From: Nitrospira sp. MA-1
GTDB lineage: Bacteria > Nitrospirota > Nitrospiria > Nitrospirales > UBA8639
DNA: 64,000 nt
Direction of reading: 5' to 3'
NCBI GenBank assembly: GCA_032139905.1
Contig: JAQJDB010000007.1
Location: 992,001 to 1,056,000 of the forward strand
In this document: positions 18,255 to 26,031 of the stretch, piece after piece
How positions within the stretch are numbered: position 1 is the stretch's first letter
Layout: each line of letters starts with the position of its first letter
Position numbers and translations under genes: made by a program
The notes under the pieces: model-generated
Told to the model about the DNA's origin: nothing
Seen by the model: the letters and a program-made list of their open reading frames with translations, nothing else
Database searches by the model: none

Positions 18255-18638
18255 ATGCCGGACAATCTGAAAGCGAATACGCATCATGCCGTGACCTTCT
18301 ACCGGACTGCGTACTTGGGGAATCCCGCCAACGCTGTCGAACTGTGCGTCGGTGCTGAATAGATTCAACACAATCCCCTTGTAGGGAAGGGGAAGCAAGC
18401 GTTCATTGATTATTTCACGGAAATGGCGGAGCAATACCCCGGCAAGGAGATTGAGTTCGTGCGTGCGATAGCCGAGGGAGACCTCGTTGCCTTACACACT
18501 CATCAGACGTGGCCAAACAATGAAGAATACGTCACGATGGATTTCAAATGATTGGATGCGAAAGGAACGATCATTGAGCATTGGGATTCCATTCAAGAAG
18601 TGACAACTGAGACAAAGAACCACAATCCCATGTATTGA
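18255..18638 (+). pseudogene. SnoaL-like (NTF2-fold) polyketide-cyclase-family pseudogene
   Basis: A 128-codon frame runs from ATG 18255 to TGA 18638 with exactly two internal stops: TAG at 18360-18362 (codon 36) and TGA at 18549-18551 (codon 99). The translation around them is that of the small SnoaL-like family: TFYRTAYLGNPANAVEL, IQHNPLVGKGKQAFIDY, THQTWPNN and IIEHWDSIQE. Family members usually have Tyr at the first stop (EYIQHNP) and an ordinary residue at the second. No frameshift is needed, so this is a recent nonsense-inactivated gene, or less likely a recoded one. It follows the quinone-oxidoreductase-like gene. Confidence 0.85.
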
Positions 18639-18867
18639 ATTCTCACCTGCCAATGCGATGCGCAGCCGTTCCCGAACGGCCGCTATTGGCCGGAAGCAAT
18701 CTTTCAGTCTGACAATGTTAAAATTGTGGGTGATTAGTGATCGATGGTCGCTTACGACCCGAAGCGGACGGTTGGGTTCGCCACGCGAATCCAGACAAAA
18801 TAGTCAATTAGGATGTCGAATTTGGGGAGATCAATAATTATCAGCTCCAAATATTTGGCAAGCAAAA

Positions 18868-19763
18868 ATGAATACAATGAAAACAGGCTATATATATGTG
18901 ATGGTGCACCCGTCTGGTCCTGACCTATATAAGATTGGTATTACAACCCGTAAGCCCGAACAACGATTGGCCCAGCACAACAGCGATTACACTCAACGAA
19001 CAGGTCGTATTGTTAAAGAAACTGGTCAGAGGTGGGAACTGAAGGAATATTATGCGTCCCTGATCCGTATTGGGTCGAAGCAGTTTTTTGGCGAGGAACC
19101 CCTTTTCCAGATATCCCGGTTCGACAAGGAATTGAAGTTGAAAAAATGGAATGGGGATGTGTGCAAGCTGGTTTAGATGCAGCAAAGAAAGCGGGTATGC
19201 GGCCAGGACCGAAGTCTTTGCCAGACCACGTGTACGCGAATAACGCTTGGATGAATAAAAGACTTGCGGGACGCGGTATAACCCTTAGCGGGCATGTCCG
19301 AAGCAAGCACGGAAAGTCTATATTTCCATGCAGCAACGACCATGAGTGGCGTGCAGTACCCAATGATGTGGCAGAAGGTAAGGGTTGTCCGCATTGCAGA
19401 ATCGGCGAAAAGGATGCAGAAGAAATTAGGCAAGCCGTTGAAACGGGTTATCTTTATCTATTGATAAATCCGAAGAAGCCAGGTTTCATTAGAATTGAAC
19501 TGACGTACGGACCCCTGGATCGTTGTTATGAAGATAATGTCGGGGATAACTGGCAGATACATCTCTATCGATATGTTGAAGAGCCCGCTCTAGCTGAATC
19601 ACTAATTTGGGAATTACTAGGCTACCCTAGGCCCAGTGATCGCAAACCAGTAAATGTAGATTTGAGCATAGCAGAGCAGGCATTCCGCAACTTAATTTAC
19701 GTAATGCAAAGCAAGATCGCTTTGGTGGAAAAGAAAAAAGACGGCCTCACGAAAACTGATTGA
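18868..19763 (+). pseudogene. Frameshifted GIY-YIG (T5orf172-type) nuclease-family gene
   Basis: Frame one (18868-19176) begins GYIYVMVHPSG and continues YKIGITTRKPEQRL, the two halves of a GIY-YIG motif of the T5orf172/MUG113 type. Near 19048-19055 the sense jumps to another frame, which carries on VPDPYWVEAVFW and stays open to 19763 (about 235 codons). Loss of one base there would explain it. The second half has a zinc-knuckle-like C-x-x-C (GCPHC) near 19390 and a second, weaker GIY-YIG-like segment (GYLYLLINPKKP, then IRIELTY with the usual Gly replaced by Glu). The full protein would be about 297 residues. Unless the frame is restored by slippage or the base is a sequencing error, it is inactive. 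An IS30 element lies 37 bp downstream. Confidence 0.75.
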
Positions 19764-19800
19764 ACTGATTAGCCGAATGCAGACATGATCGGTTACCGAC

Positions 19801-19826
19801 TGCGGTTTCAACCGGTCGCTGCAACA
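19801..19826 (+). repeat. IS30 left terminal inverted repeat
   Basis: 26 bases beginning TGCGGTTTCAACCGGTCGC; exact reverse complement of 21004-21029. Confidence 0.92.
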
Positions 19827-19861
19827 TCTAATCTCTAATAATAGAGAGGAGGATGTTGAAA

Positions 19862-21022
19862 ATGAAGCGGCGCCCAAGGATTTATTACACAGAAGAACAA
19901 AAGGCCTTAATGTGGGATCGCTGGAAGAAAGGTGAATCTCTGGAGTCGATTGCGCGGTTATTTGATCGGCATCATCCGTCGATTGAACGTATCCTTCGAG
20001 AGCATGGGGGGATACGCCCGCCAGAGCGTCGACGATCATCATGCGCACTAACCCTGGCGGAGCGGGAGGAAATATCACGCGGCATAGCTACAGGTTGCTC
20101 CATTCGTTCCATCGCAGCCTCCCTGAATCGTGCGCCTTCGACCATCAGTCGGGAAATCAAACGCAACCATGGGCAAGGCGGTTACCGGGCAAGTCAGGCT
20201 GATCAGGCGGCCTGGGCTCGGGCCCATCGCCCCAAAACCTGTAAACTAGTAGAGAACCGTGCACTGGCTCGAATCGTAGCCAGGAAGCTACAATTGGAGT
20301 GGTCACCCGAGCAGATTGCCGGTTGGCTTAAGCACACCTATCCGGACGATGAACGTTACCAGGTGTCCCACGAGACGATCTATAGGAGCCTATTCATCCA
20401 GGCACGTGGTGCCTTGAAGAAAGAGTTGATGCAGCATTTGAGGCGCACACGAATGATGCGTCGTTCACGCCACCACACACAAAAAACGGAGGAGCACGGC
20501 CGGATTACCGACACCGTATCGATCCGTGAGCGGCCTGCCTCTGCGGCAGACCGAGCCTTACCGGGACACTGGGAGGGTGATCTGCTATTCGGTAGTCATA
20601 ACAGCCAGATGGCGACGCTGGTCGAACGTCATACACGCTACCTGATGCTGGTCAAAGTCGACAGCAAAGACACCGAGACGGTGATCAATGCCTTGATCAA
20701 GCAAGCGCATAAGTTACCTCGGGAGCTTTACAAGTCACTCACCTGGGACCGAGGCAAAGAGATGGCCGACCATAAACGCTTCACGCTGGCGACCGACATA
20801 AAGGTATACTTTTGTGATCCACACAATCCCTGGCAGCGAGGGTCCAACGAAAATACCAATGGTCTGTTAAGGCAATACTTCCCGAAAGGAATGGATCTGT
20901 CGAGAGTTCCACAAGCCAAGCTAAACGCCGTTGCACGGCGTCTCAACGAACGACCAAGAAAAACGTTAAACTTTGAAACACCTGCTGAACGATTTAACCC
21001 ATGTGTTGCAGCGACCGGTTGA
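19862..21022 (+). CDS. IS30-family transposase
   Basis: DDE transposase of 386 residues. I take ATG 19862 because GAGGAGG (19846-19852) lies nine bases before it, while the ATG at 19853 directly abuts that site. N-terminal helix-turn-helix (ESIARLFDRHHPSIERIL), second HTH (IRSIAASLNRAPSTISREI), and a catalytic core with D in GHWEGDLLFG, D in TWDRGKEMADH and E in GSNENTNGLLRQ, typical of IS30. No frameshift or stop, so it should be active. The gene runs into the right inverted repeat. Confidence 0.95.
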   Translation: MKRRPRIYYTEEQKALMWDRWKKGESLESIARLFDRHHPSIERILREHGGIRPPERRRSSCALTLAEREEISRGIATGCSIRSIAASLNRAPSTISREIKRNHGQGGYRASQADQAAWARAHRPKTCKLVENRALARIVARKLQLEWSPEQIAGWLKHTYPDDERYQVSHETIYRSLFIQARGALKKELMQHLRRTRMMRRSRHHTQKTEEHGRITDTVSIRERPASAADRALPGHWEGDLLFGSHNSQMATLVERHTRYLMLVKVDSKDTETVINALIKQAHKLPRELYKSLTWDRGKEMADHKRFTLATDIKVYFCDPHNPWQRGSNENTNGLLRQYFPKGMDLSRVPQAKLNAVARRLNERPRKTLNFETPAERFNPCVAATG

Positions 21023-21029
21023 AACCGCA
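21004..21029 (-). repeat. IS30 right terminal inverted repeat
   Basis: Exact reverse complement of 19801-19826; overlaps the last codons and stop of the transposase gene. Confidence 0.92.
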
Positions 21030-21079
21030 ACCCAAAGTGGACATTCATTGATGTAATTATTAGCCTTTTGAATTTTTAA

Positions 21080-21116
21080 TCAGCGGGCCACAGGTTCGAT
21101 CCCTATAGGACCCCCC
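21080..21116 (+). repeat. tRNA 3'-end fragment, copy 1
   Basis: TCAGCGGGCCACAGGTTCGA followed by TCCCTATAGGACCC looks like the variable loop, T-arm and acceptor strand of a tRNA, but no 5' half precedes it. The T stem is imperfect (ACAGG against CCTAT). A second copy in the same direction is at 22771. Such pieces are left when an element integrates into, or excises from, a tRNA gene. The rest of 21117-21469 shows no gene. Confidence 0.5.
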
Positions 21117-21469
21117 GTATTTTGAAAGAATTAGGTGGACTTCTTGGCAAAGACCTTTTGCTCATTTTAACAAGTGCAGCTCGCGTGAGAAAACTGCCCG
21201 CTATCAATACCCCCACTTCGCCCTTTACCCATGCATTAGGAATGATTCATTGTGATTTGACCCCCCTTGCTTTTCTGATTATGCCCGGCCGCACCACCGC
21301 CATCGTCTGAGTTGTGTTGGCCACCTGCTTTTTCTCCTGAAATGTATGCACGCTCATAGGTGAAGGCCGCTGGCCCTCCGCTATAGACTTTTTTGGTACA
21401 TGTCTGGCACGCTAAAAAGGTCTTTCGGATTTCCTATTTCCAACGTTTTTCCCTTTAGGGCGGTCTCAC

Positions 21470-22243
21470 ATGAAGCCCGGAGCTTTTTTCAACATTTCCG
21501 TCTCCTGTATCGTCCTTTTTAGTTTTCCGGCCTATGGGGCCGACCTGGATAACAGTTCCCTAAACGAGCTACGGCCTGAAACCCTCCTGCAGAACATGAC
21601 CGATTATATGAATTCCCTCGAACAGTTCACTTTTCACTCTAACGCCACGGAAGATCAGATGCTCGCTTCCGGCCAGAAACTCCAGTTTGCTCGGACCATG
21701 AAGATATCCATCCGGCGTCCGAACCGATTCCGAGCGGATGTAAGGGGTGATCTTGAAAATCAGCAATTATTTTATGATGGCGAGACCATTACTCTTTTGG
21801 ATACCGATCACAACTTCTATGGCACCATACAAGCACCCGACACGATCAATGTCGCGCTGGATCATGCGCTCAAGTCCTTTGCGCTGAGAGCACCATTAGC
21901 CGATTTGATACGACCTGACTCGTTTGATCTTTTGACCCAACATGTCACTTCCAGTTCTTATATCGGGTTGCATCATGTCGACGGGGTTAGGTGTCATCAT
22001 CTGGCCTTTCGCCAAGACGATATTGATTGGCAGATGTGGATTGAAGATGGCGCGAGGCCGTTACTCCGAAAGATGATCATTACTCAGAAACATGTCACAG
22101 GTGCTCCTCAATTTACCGTCGTGCTGTCTGATTGGAACCTGGCCGCTAAACTTTCAGATGGACTCTTCATATTTACCGTTCCGAAGAATGCCAAAAAGAT
22201 AGAGTTTCTTCCTATGGAAAACACCAGGTATTTTAAGCACTAA
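21470..22243 (+). CDS. DUF2092 family exported protein
   Basis: 257 residues with a signal peptide (about 1-23, ending AYGA). The mature protein follows the DUF2092 pattern, a LolA-like fold: LLQNMTDYMNSLEQFTFHS near 38-56, RPNRFRADVRGD near 82-93, FYDGETITLLD near 98-108, and VRCHHLAFRQDDIDWQMWIEDG near 168-189. LolA-like folds bind lipids or lipoproteins in the periplasm, but the role of DUF2092 is not known. Sixteen bp separate it from the next small exported protein, so they form an operon. It lies between two tRNA 3' fragments. Confidence 0.75.
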   Translation: MKPGAFFNISVSCIVLFSFPAYGADLDNSSLNELRPETLLQNMTDYMNSLEQFTFHSNATEDQMLASGQKLQFARTMKISIRRPNRFRADVRGDLENQQLFYDGETITLLDTDHNFYGTIQAPDTINVALDHALKSFALRAPLADLIRPDSFDLLTQHVTSSSYIGLHHVDGVRCHHLAFRQDDIDWQMWIEDGARPLLRKMIITQKHVTGAPQFTVVLSDWNLAAKLSDGLFIFTVPKNAKKIEFLPMENTRYFKH

Positions 22244-22258
22244 CTCAGGAGAGCAGTC

Positions 22259-22708
22259 ATGAAACAGGCCGTTTCTACCTTCTCCATGAAATTTCCTGTC
22301 AGAGTTTTTATTTGCTCTGGATTACTCCTTGCGTGGCCGCTCCTGGTATCCTTTTTTCTTGGGGAACATCGTGTCGTAATCGGGTGGAGCCAGCTCGGGG
22401 CAAAATTCTTGATGAAGGAGGCGGAAGCCCGAGAAGTGCGACCTGGCCCTGTCCAACCCACTCCCAGAGTCGCACGCCCAGCACCTGTCCCAAGAGAGGC
22501 TGGTGTTCATCATCCCCATGTCCCGCGAAACCACATCAACACCTATGTCTACAGCGACATTGAGTACGGAGACGCCCTGACTTCGCTCCCTGGTGATTGC
22601 GAAGAGGTTTCCGGGGAAGAGGCAACCTTCTATTGCGAGGGAATGTACTATCGGGCCTTTTATCAAGGCAATAAAGTGGTGTATGTTCCTGAATCTTCAT
22701 TGGATTAG
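22259..22708 (+). CDS. Small membrane-anchored or exported protein, DUF6515-like
   Basis: 149 residues; CAGGAGA lies upstream. One hydrophobic segment (about 14-33) serves as signal or anchor, then a proline-rich linker (about 60-85). The C-terminal module, YGDALTSLPGDCEEV and EGMYYRAFYQGNKVVYVPE, has the pattern that I recall for DUF6515 proteins, often found beside DUF2092 genes. Two cysteines about 17 residues apart (CEEV... YCEG) could form a disulphide. Function unknown. Confidence 0.65.
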   Translation: MKQAVSTFSMKFPVRVFICSGLLLAWPLLVSFFLGEHRVVIGWSQLGAKFLMKEAEAREVRPGPVQPTPRVARPAPVPREAGVHHPHVPRNHINTYVYSDIEYGDALTSLPGDCEEVSGEEATFYCEGMYYRAFYQGNKVVYVPESSLD

Positions 22709-22770
22709 AGGCCCGGATAACACCCTCATCAATTCTAACAGCTATCCAGTCGACTGGCGCCCACTCTTTA

Positions 22771-22806
22771 TCAGCGGGCACAGGTTCGATCCCTGTTCGG
22801 CCCATC
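22771..22806 (+). repeat. tRNA 3'-end fragment, copy 2
   Basis: TCAGCGGGCACAGGTTCGAT then CCCTGTTCGGCCCATCA. ACAGG and CCTGT form a perfect 5-bp T stem around the seven-base loop TTCGATC, followed by an acceptor-like strand ending CCCATCA. There is no matching 5' half upstream, so this is not a whole tRNA. Direct repeat of 21080, enclosing the DUF2092 pair. The remaining 22807-22956 is non-coding as far as I can see. Confidence 0.5.
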
Positions 22807-22956
22807 ACTTGTCGAGAATACAGATCGAGGATGACCGCTATTGGCCGCAAGTGGACCCATGCGTTTCACCGATCGGGGATAGGTTTCGCGTACTAAAACT
22901 GACTCGGATGAATCCGGAGAGATAACAATTTTTGGACATCGTCTTCTGGAACGGGG

Positions 22957-24693
22957 TCAAGGTGTGACAGCCACGGTACGGCTTTCTTCAAGGTCGGCGG
23001 CAGCCTGAAGTGCTCGTTCCTGCACACGCTGCATCCAAGTTTGAATATTCGCCTCATCCACATGCTGATTGCGTAAAACTGCGGCTGCGATATCGATTCC
23101 CCTCGGAAAGCTTCGATTGACAATCGGGCGCATCCCGACAGCCTCGAATCTCGTTTTATCCTCTTCCGTGTCAACAGCAATGAAGCGGGTCAGGTTCGGG
23201 TACCGGTCACGCATGATCGGCATCAGGGCTTTCGCCACTTCGTAACGGATGATCGTGACAACGAGTGTCTCTCGCTGTGCAAACGCAAGGGTCCCCATCA
23301 AACGAACATCGCTCGGGTCCCCAAATGCCATAGAGTAGCCATCGGCACTGGCAGCTAGAAAACGGTCATGATCCATCTCAATTGCGTCATAAGGCAGATT
23401 GTGCGCCTCAAGTGCACCCACGACCATGCGGCCGACATCGCCCATGCCGAACACGAGTAGCGGAGTGGTTGTGGCACTCGACAGGAGGGCATCGGACGAC
23501 ATTGAATCCGGAATCCTTTGCCTGAGTATCCTGGCTAAGCGGTTGCCGAGAGTTGCCAAGGTCGGGGTGAGCACGAGACTGGTTGCGATACCTGTGATAA
23601 CGACGCCGACCAGTCCTTCGCCCAGCGATTCACGCACCATCGGCATGGCAATAATCACGAAGGTCAACTCACTGCCCTGGGCAAGCAAGAAGCCGAGTTG
23701 TACCGAGCCAGGCGTTGACCATCCGAAGACCCTGGCCGCGGCGCTGACCAGAAGCGCTTTGATTGCGATAAGTGCGAACAGAAAGATCAGGATTTCGGCC
23801 CAGTGCCCGATCAGGATGCGCCAGTTCAAAGACATACCCACGGTAATGAAGAAGAACCCCAGTAGCAGGTGACGAAATGGCTTCGCTTCGGTCTGGATCA
23901 CATGTCGGTAAGGTGTTTCGGAGATGATCATACCGCCTAGAAATGCGCCAAGTGTGAGGGATAGTCCCGCACCACCTGTGGCGACTGCCGTCGCCAATAC
24001 CACCAGGAGCGCAGTGGCAGTGAAGATCTCCTCGTTTTTCGTTGTCGCGAGAAAGCGAAATAATGGCTTGACGGCATAGCGTCCCATCACCACCGCCACG
24101 ATAAACGCCACGACAGCCTTCAGTACGGCAAGAAAAACGATGATGGCCAGACCGGATTCGGTGGTTGTGGAACCCCCAATTTCAAGCGAGGCCGCAAAAA
24201 TCAACAGGAAGATGGCAAAGATGTCCTGGAAGATGAGGACCGCCGTGCCGGTCAGGCCGACGGGACAGGTTTGTTGCCCCCGTTCCCCGAGAGTCTGAAC
24301 CACGACCGCCGTTGAGGAAAGTGCGAATGCACCACCGAGAATCACGGCGTATTCCGGACCAAGTCCCATGGCCATGGCGATCGCACCGAAGGCGAGTCCG
24401 CATAACACAATCTGAAGCGGTCCCAGCCCGAGGATATCGCGACGGGCCTCCCAGATACTCGACAGCGAAAAGTGTAACCCGATATCGAACAGAAGAAACA
24501 CGACGCCGAGGTCAGCCAGGAGCTTCGTAGTCTCGCTCTCGTGGATCAGGCCAATAGAGTACGGACCGATCAGCATGCCCGCGATGAGGTATCCCACGAT
24601 CGAACTGAGCCCGATTCTTTGCATCAGCGTAATCGCAAAGATGCCGACAGACAGCAGAATGAGTATGGGTTCGAGTGCGTGAACTTCGTACAT
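22957..24693 (-). CDS. CPA2 monovalent cation:proton antiporter with RCK/TrkA_N domain (KefB/YbaL type)
   Basis: Inner-membrane antiporter of 578 residues from ATG 24693, which has AGGGGAA upstream; an in-frame ATG 18 codons earlier is less likely. Residues about 1-385 form about a dozen membrane helices with the Na_H_Exchanger pattern (GYLIAGMLIGPYSIGL near 35-50; FLLFDIGLHFS near 68-78; GAFLGGMIISETPYRH near 255-270). Residues about 410-530 are a TrkA_N Rossmann domain (LVFGMGDVGRMVV). Such proteins exchange K+ or Na+ for H+ and are gated by nucleotide or glutathione adducts. GC-rich codon use, again suggesting transfer. Confidence 0.9.
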   Translation of the reverse strand: MYEVHALEPILILLSVGIFAITLMQRIGLSSIVGYLIAGMLIGPYSIGLIHESETTKLLADLGVVFLLFDIGLHFSLSSIWEARRDILGLGPLQIVLCGLAFGAIAMAMGLGPEYAVILGGAFALSSTAVVVQTLGERGQQTCPVGLTGTAVLIFQDIFAIFLLIFAASLEIGGSTTTESGLAIIVFLAVLKAVVAFIVAVVMGRYAVKPLFRFLATTKNEEIFTATALLVVLATAVATGGAGLSLTLGAFLGGMIISETPYRHVIQTEAKPFRHLLLGFFFITVGMSLNWRILIGHWAEILIFLFALIAIKALLVSAAARVFGWSTPGSVQLGFLLAQGSELTFVIIAMPMVRESLGEGLVGVVITGIATSLVLTPTLATLGNRLARILRQRIPDSMSSDALLSSATTTPLLVFGMGDVGRMVVGALEAHNLPYDAIEMDHDRFLAASADGYSMAFGDPSDVRLMGTLAFAQRETLVVTIIRYEVAKALMPIMRDRYPNLTRFIAVDTEEDKTRFEAVGMRPIVNRSFPRGIDIAAAVLRNQHVDEANIQTWMQRVQERALQAAADLEESRTVAVTP

Positions 24694-24893
24694 GGGTTCC
24701 CCTGAAGGACTCCGACGGTCGGTGCGCAAATGATTGCGCACCTCCAATATAGTTGTTCATCAGGTTAGCAACGAATAGCGAACCTTGATACTTGTTTTTT
24801 TGATACTGCTCGGAGATTCCTGGCTGTTCGCCAATAAAACGGGAAACATCGACCCCGTCAATCAACACTGATTATGGATTAAGCGCCATACGC

Positions 24894-25592
24894 TTACTTG
24901 TTCTTTTCATTTGACTCCGGTTTCCGCAGGAGTTTGGCGAGCGCTGCCAGATCGTTCACGACATAATCCGGTTTTGCGACGTTCGGGTATAACGACGTGC
25001 CGGGGCGGGCGATAAAGGCTGTTTGCAACCCAATGCTCTTGGCTCCTGCTAAATCCCAAGCATGCGCGGCAACCATCAACACTTCCTCCGGTCTGAGGCC
25101 GAGATCATTCATGACCATGCGATACGTGTCCGGGTGCGGCTTGTACTTTTTGATGCTCTCTACGCTGTAGCGTTTTTCCAAGAGGTCTGTCAAACCTGCG
25201 TGGCGTAATTGCGTTTCAGCACACTCGGTAGACGAGTTAGTCAAGCTGACGAGTTGAAAGCCGTTTCCTGAGAGCGACTGTAATCCCGCAGCAACGTCAT
25301 GATGCGGCAGCAGTGAGCGGAGAGGTGTCACGATTGCTGTTTTGGCGTCTTCGTTTTGGAGTTCGATGCCTTGCGTTTTTGCTACCATCATCAGAGCGGC
25401 GGTGCCGATTTCTCCAAAGCTGTGGTAGTTTCCCGTTAAGGTCTCCACCAGCGAGTAGTGTAGCATCGTGGAAAACCATAGCGGCAAGAGTTCTTCCCGG
25501 CCGCCTAGAGCGTTTCCGACAGAGGCTTTCAGTGGAGCAAGGTCGAGCAGAGTTTCGTTGACATCGAAAATAATGGCTTTGGGTTTATGCAT
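24894..25592 (-). CDS. Haloacid dehalogenase, type II (HAD superfamily)
   Basis: 232 residues from ATG 25592 (MHKPKAIIFDVNETLLDL, the standard family opening); an ATG 20 codons upstream is also in frame. HAD motif I is FDVNETLLD (nucleophile Asp, about 9-17), motif II is SLTNSS near 115-120, motif III Lys is in IKKYKPHPDTY near 150, and motif IV is represented by VAAHAWDLAGAKSIG near 173-187, as in L-2-haloacid dehalogenases where AxxxWD is normal. It hydrolyses small 2-haloacids or similar substrates. Ends in a lysine-rich tail. Confidence 0.85.
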   Translation of the reverse strand: MHKPKAIIFDVNETLLDLAPLKASVGNALGGREELLPLWFSTMLHYSLVETLTGNYHSFGEIGTAALMMVAKTQGIELQNEDAKTAIVTPLRSLLPHHDVAAGLQSLSGNGFQLVSLTNSSTECAETQLRHAGLTDLLEKRYSVESIKKYKPHPDTYRMVMNDLGLRPEEVLMVAAHAWDLAGAKSIGLQTAFIARPGTSLYPNVAKPDYVVNDLAALAKLLRKPESNEKNK

Positions 25593-26031
25593 GGCTGTCT
25601 TCTGGTCGAGTTCAATGGTTGAAAATTGGGCGATACCGGGTTCATCCATCACGTCATAAAGCGTGGTTTCTTGCGCGAACGCGCTGTCGCCCGCGTATTA
25701 TGCTAAAACCAACCTGATGAGTCACCGTACTGGGAATTGTCTGCTCGTGTCATGTAGTCCTCAAGTGTATGACACCCATCATCAGCTGCCTCCTGGGTGA
25801 TGACCCAACGGCACTAGAACTATTCGATCATCGGCGCCACCACCAGCAGGTACCCGCAAATATGCGGTTGCCCAGTCGATGTGAAGGGTTCCTGAATACT
25901 AATTCCGCTCCAATTTTCCTTCCGACCCCTGTTATGTTCTGCCTTTTCTTCCGGTTGTGCTAGTATTGGTGGCAATTGTGAACGCAATTTTGCCCCAAAT
26001 GTGAACTATCGGTTTCGCTCTCTCCTTCGCT
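25593..26031. other. Intergenic, no gene seen
   Basis: About 440 bases between the haloacid dehalogenase and nuclease genes. No frame looks protein-like and no RNA or repeat is evident. It probably marks the border between the accessory region and the phosphate island. Confidence 0.4.

Larger units (their letters stand above)
19801..21029 (+). mobile_element. IS30-family insertion sequence, complete
   Basis: 1229-bp element bounded by perfect 26-bp inverted repeats and holding a single intact transposase gene. AC stands just outside both ends (19799-19800 and 21030-21031), a 2-bp target duplication as expected for IS30. Removing the element and one AC restores CGACCCAAAGTGGAC, very like an uninterrupted stretch at 18757-18772 in the same region, which supports the boundaries. 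Confidence 0.9.

Noticed and set aside
18360-18551. Selenocysteine or stop-codon recoding in the SnoaL-like gene
   Set aside because: The two stops differ (TAG and TGA), the family has no Cys/Sec there, and no suitable stem follows the TGA; nonsense mutation is simpler, though I list it as worth checking.
19032-19176. Programmed frameshift in the GIY-YIG gene
   Set aside because: No slippery heptamer or following stem is evident at the junction; ordinary base loss is simpler.
21080-22806. Complete tRNA genes
   Set aside because: T-arm and acceptor strand only; no D-arm, anticodon arm or 5' acceptor strand can be paired upstream of either copy.
22308-22850. Overlapping small frames on both strands around the DUF6515-like gene
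   Set aside because: They arise from the proline-rich codons of the real gene and from the tRNA fragment; the sense gene has a proper start and a family pattern.
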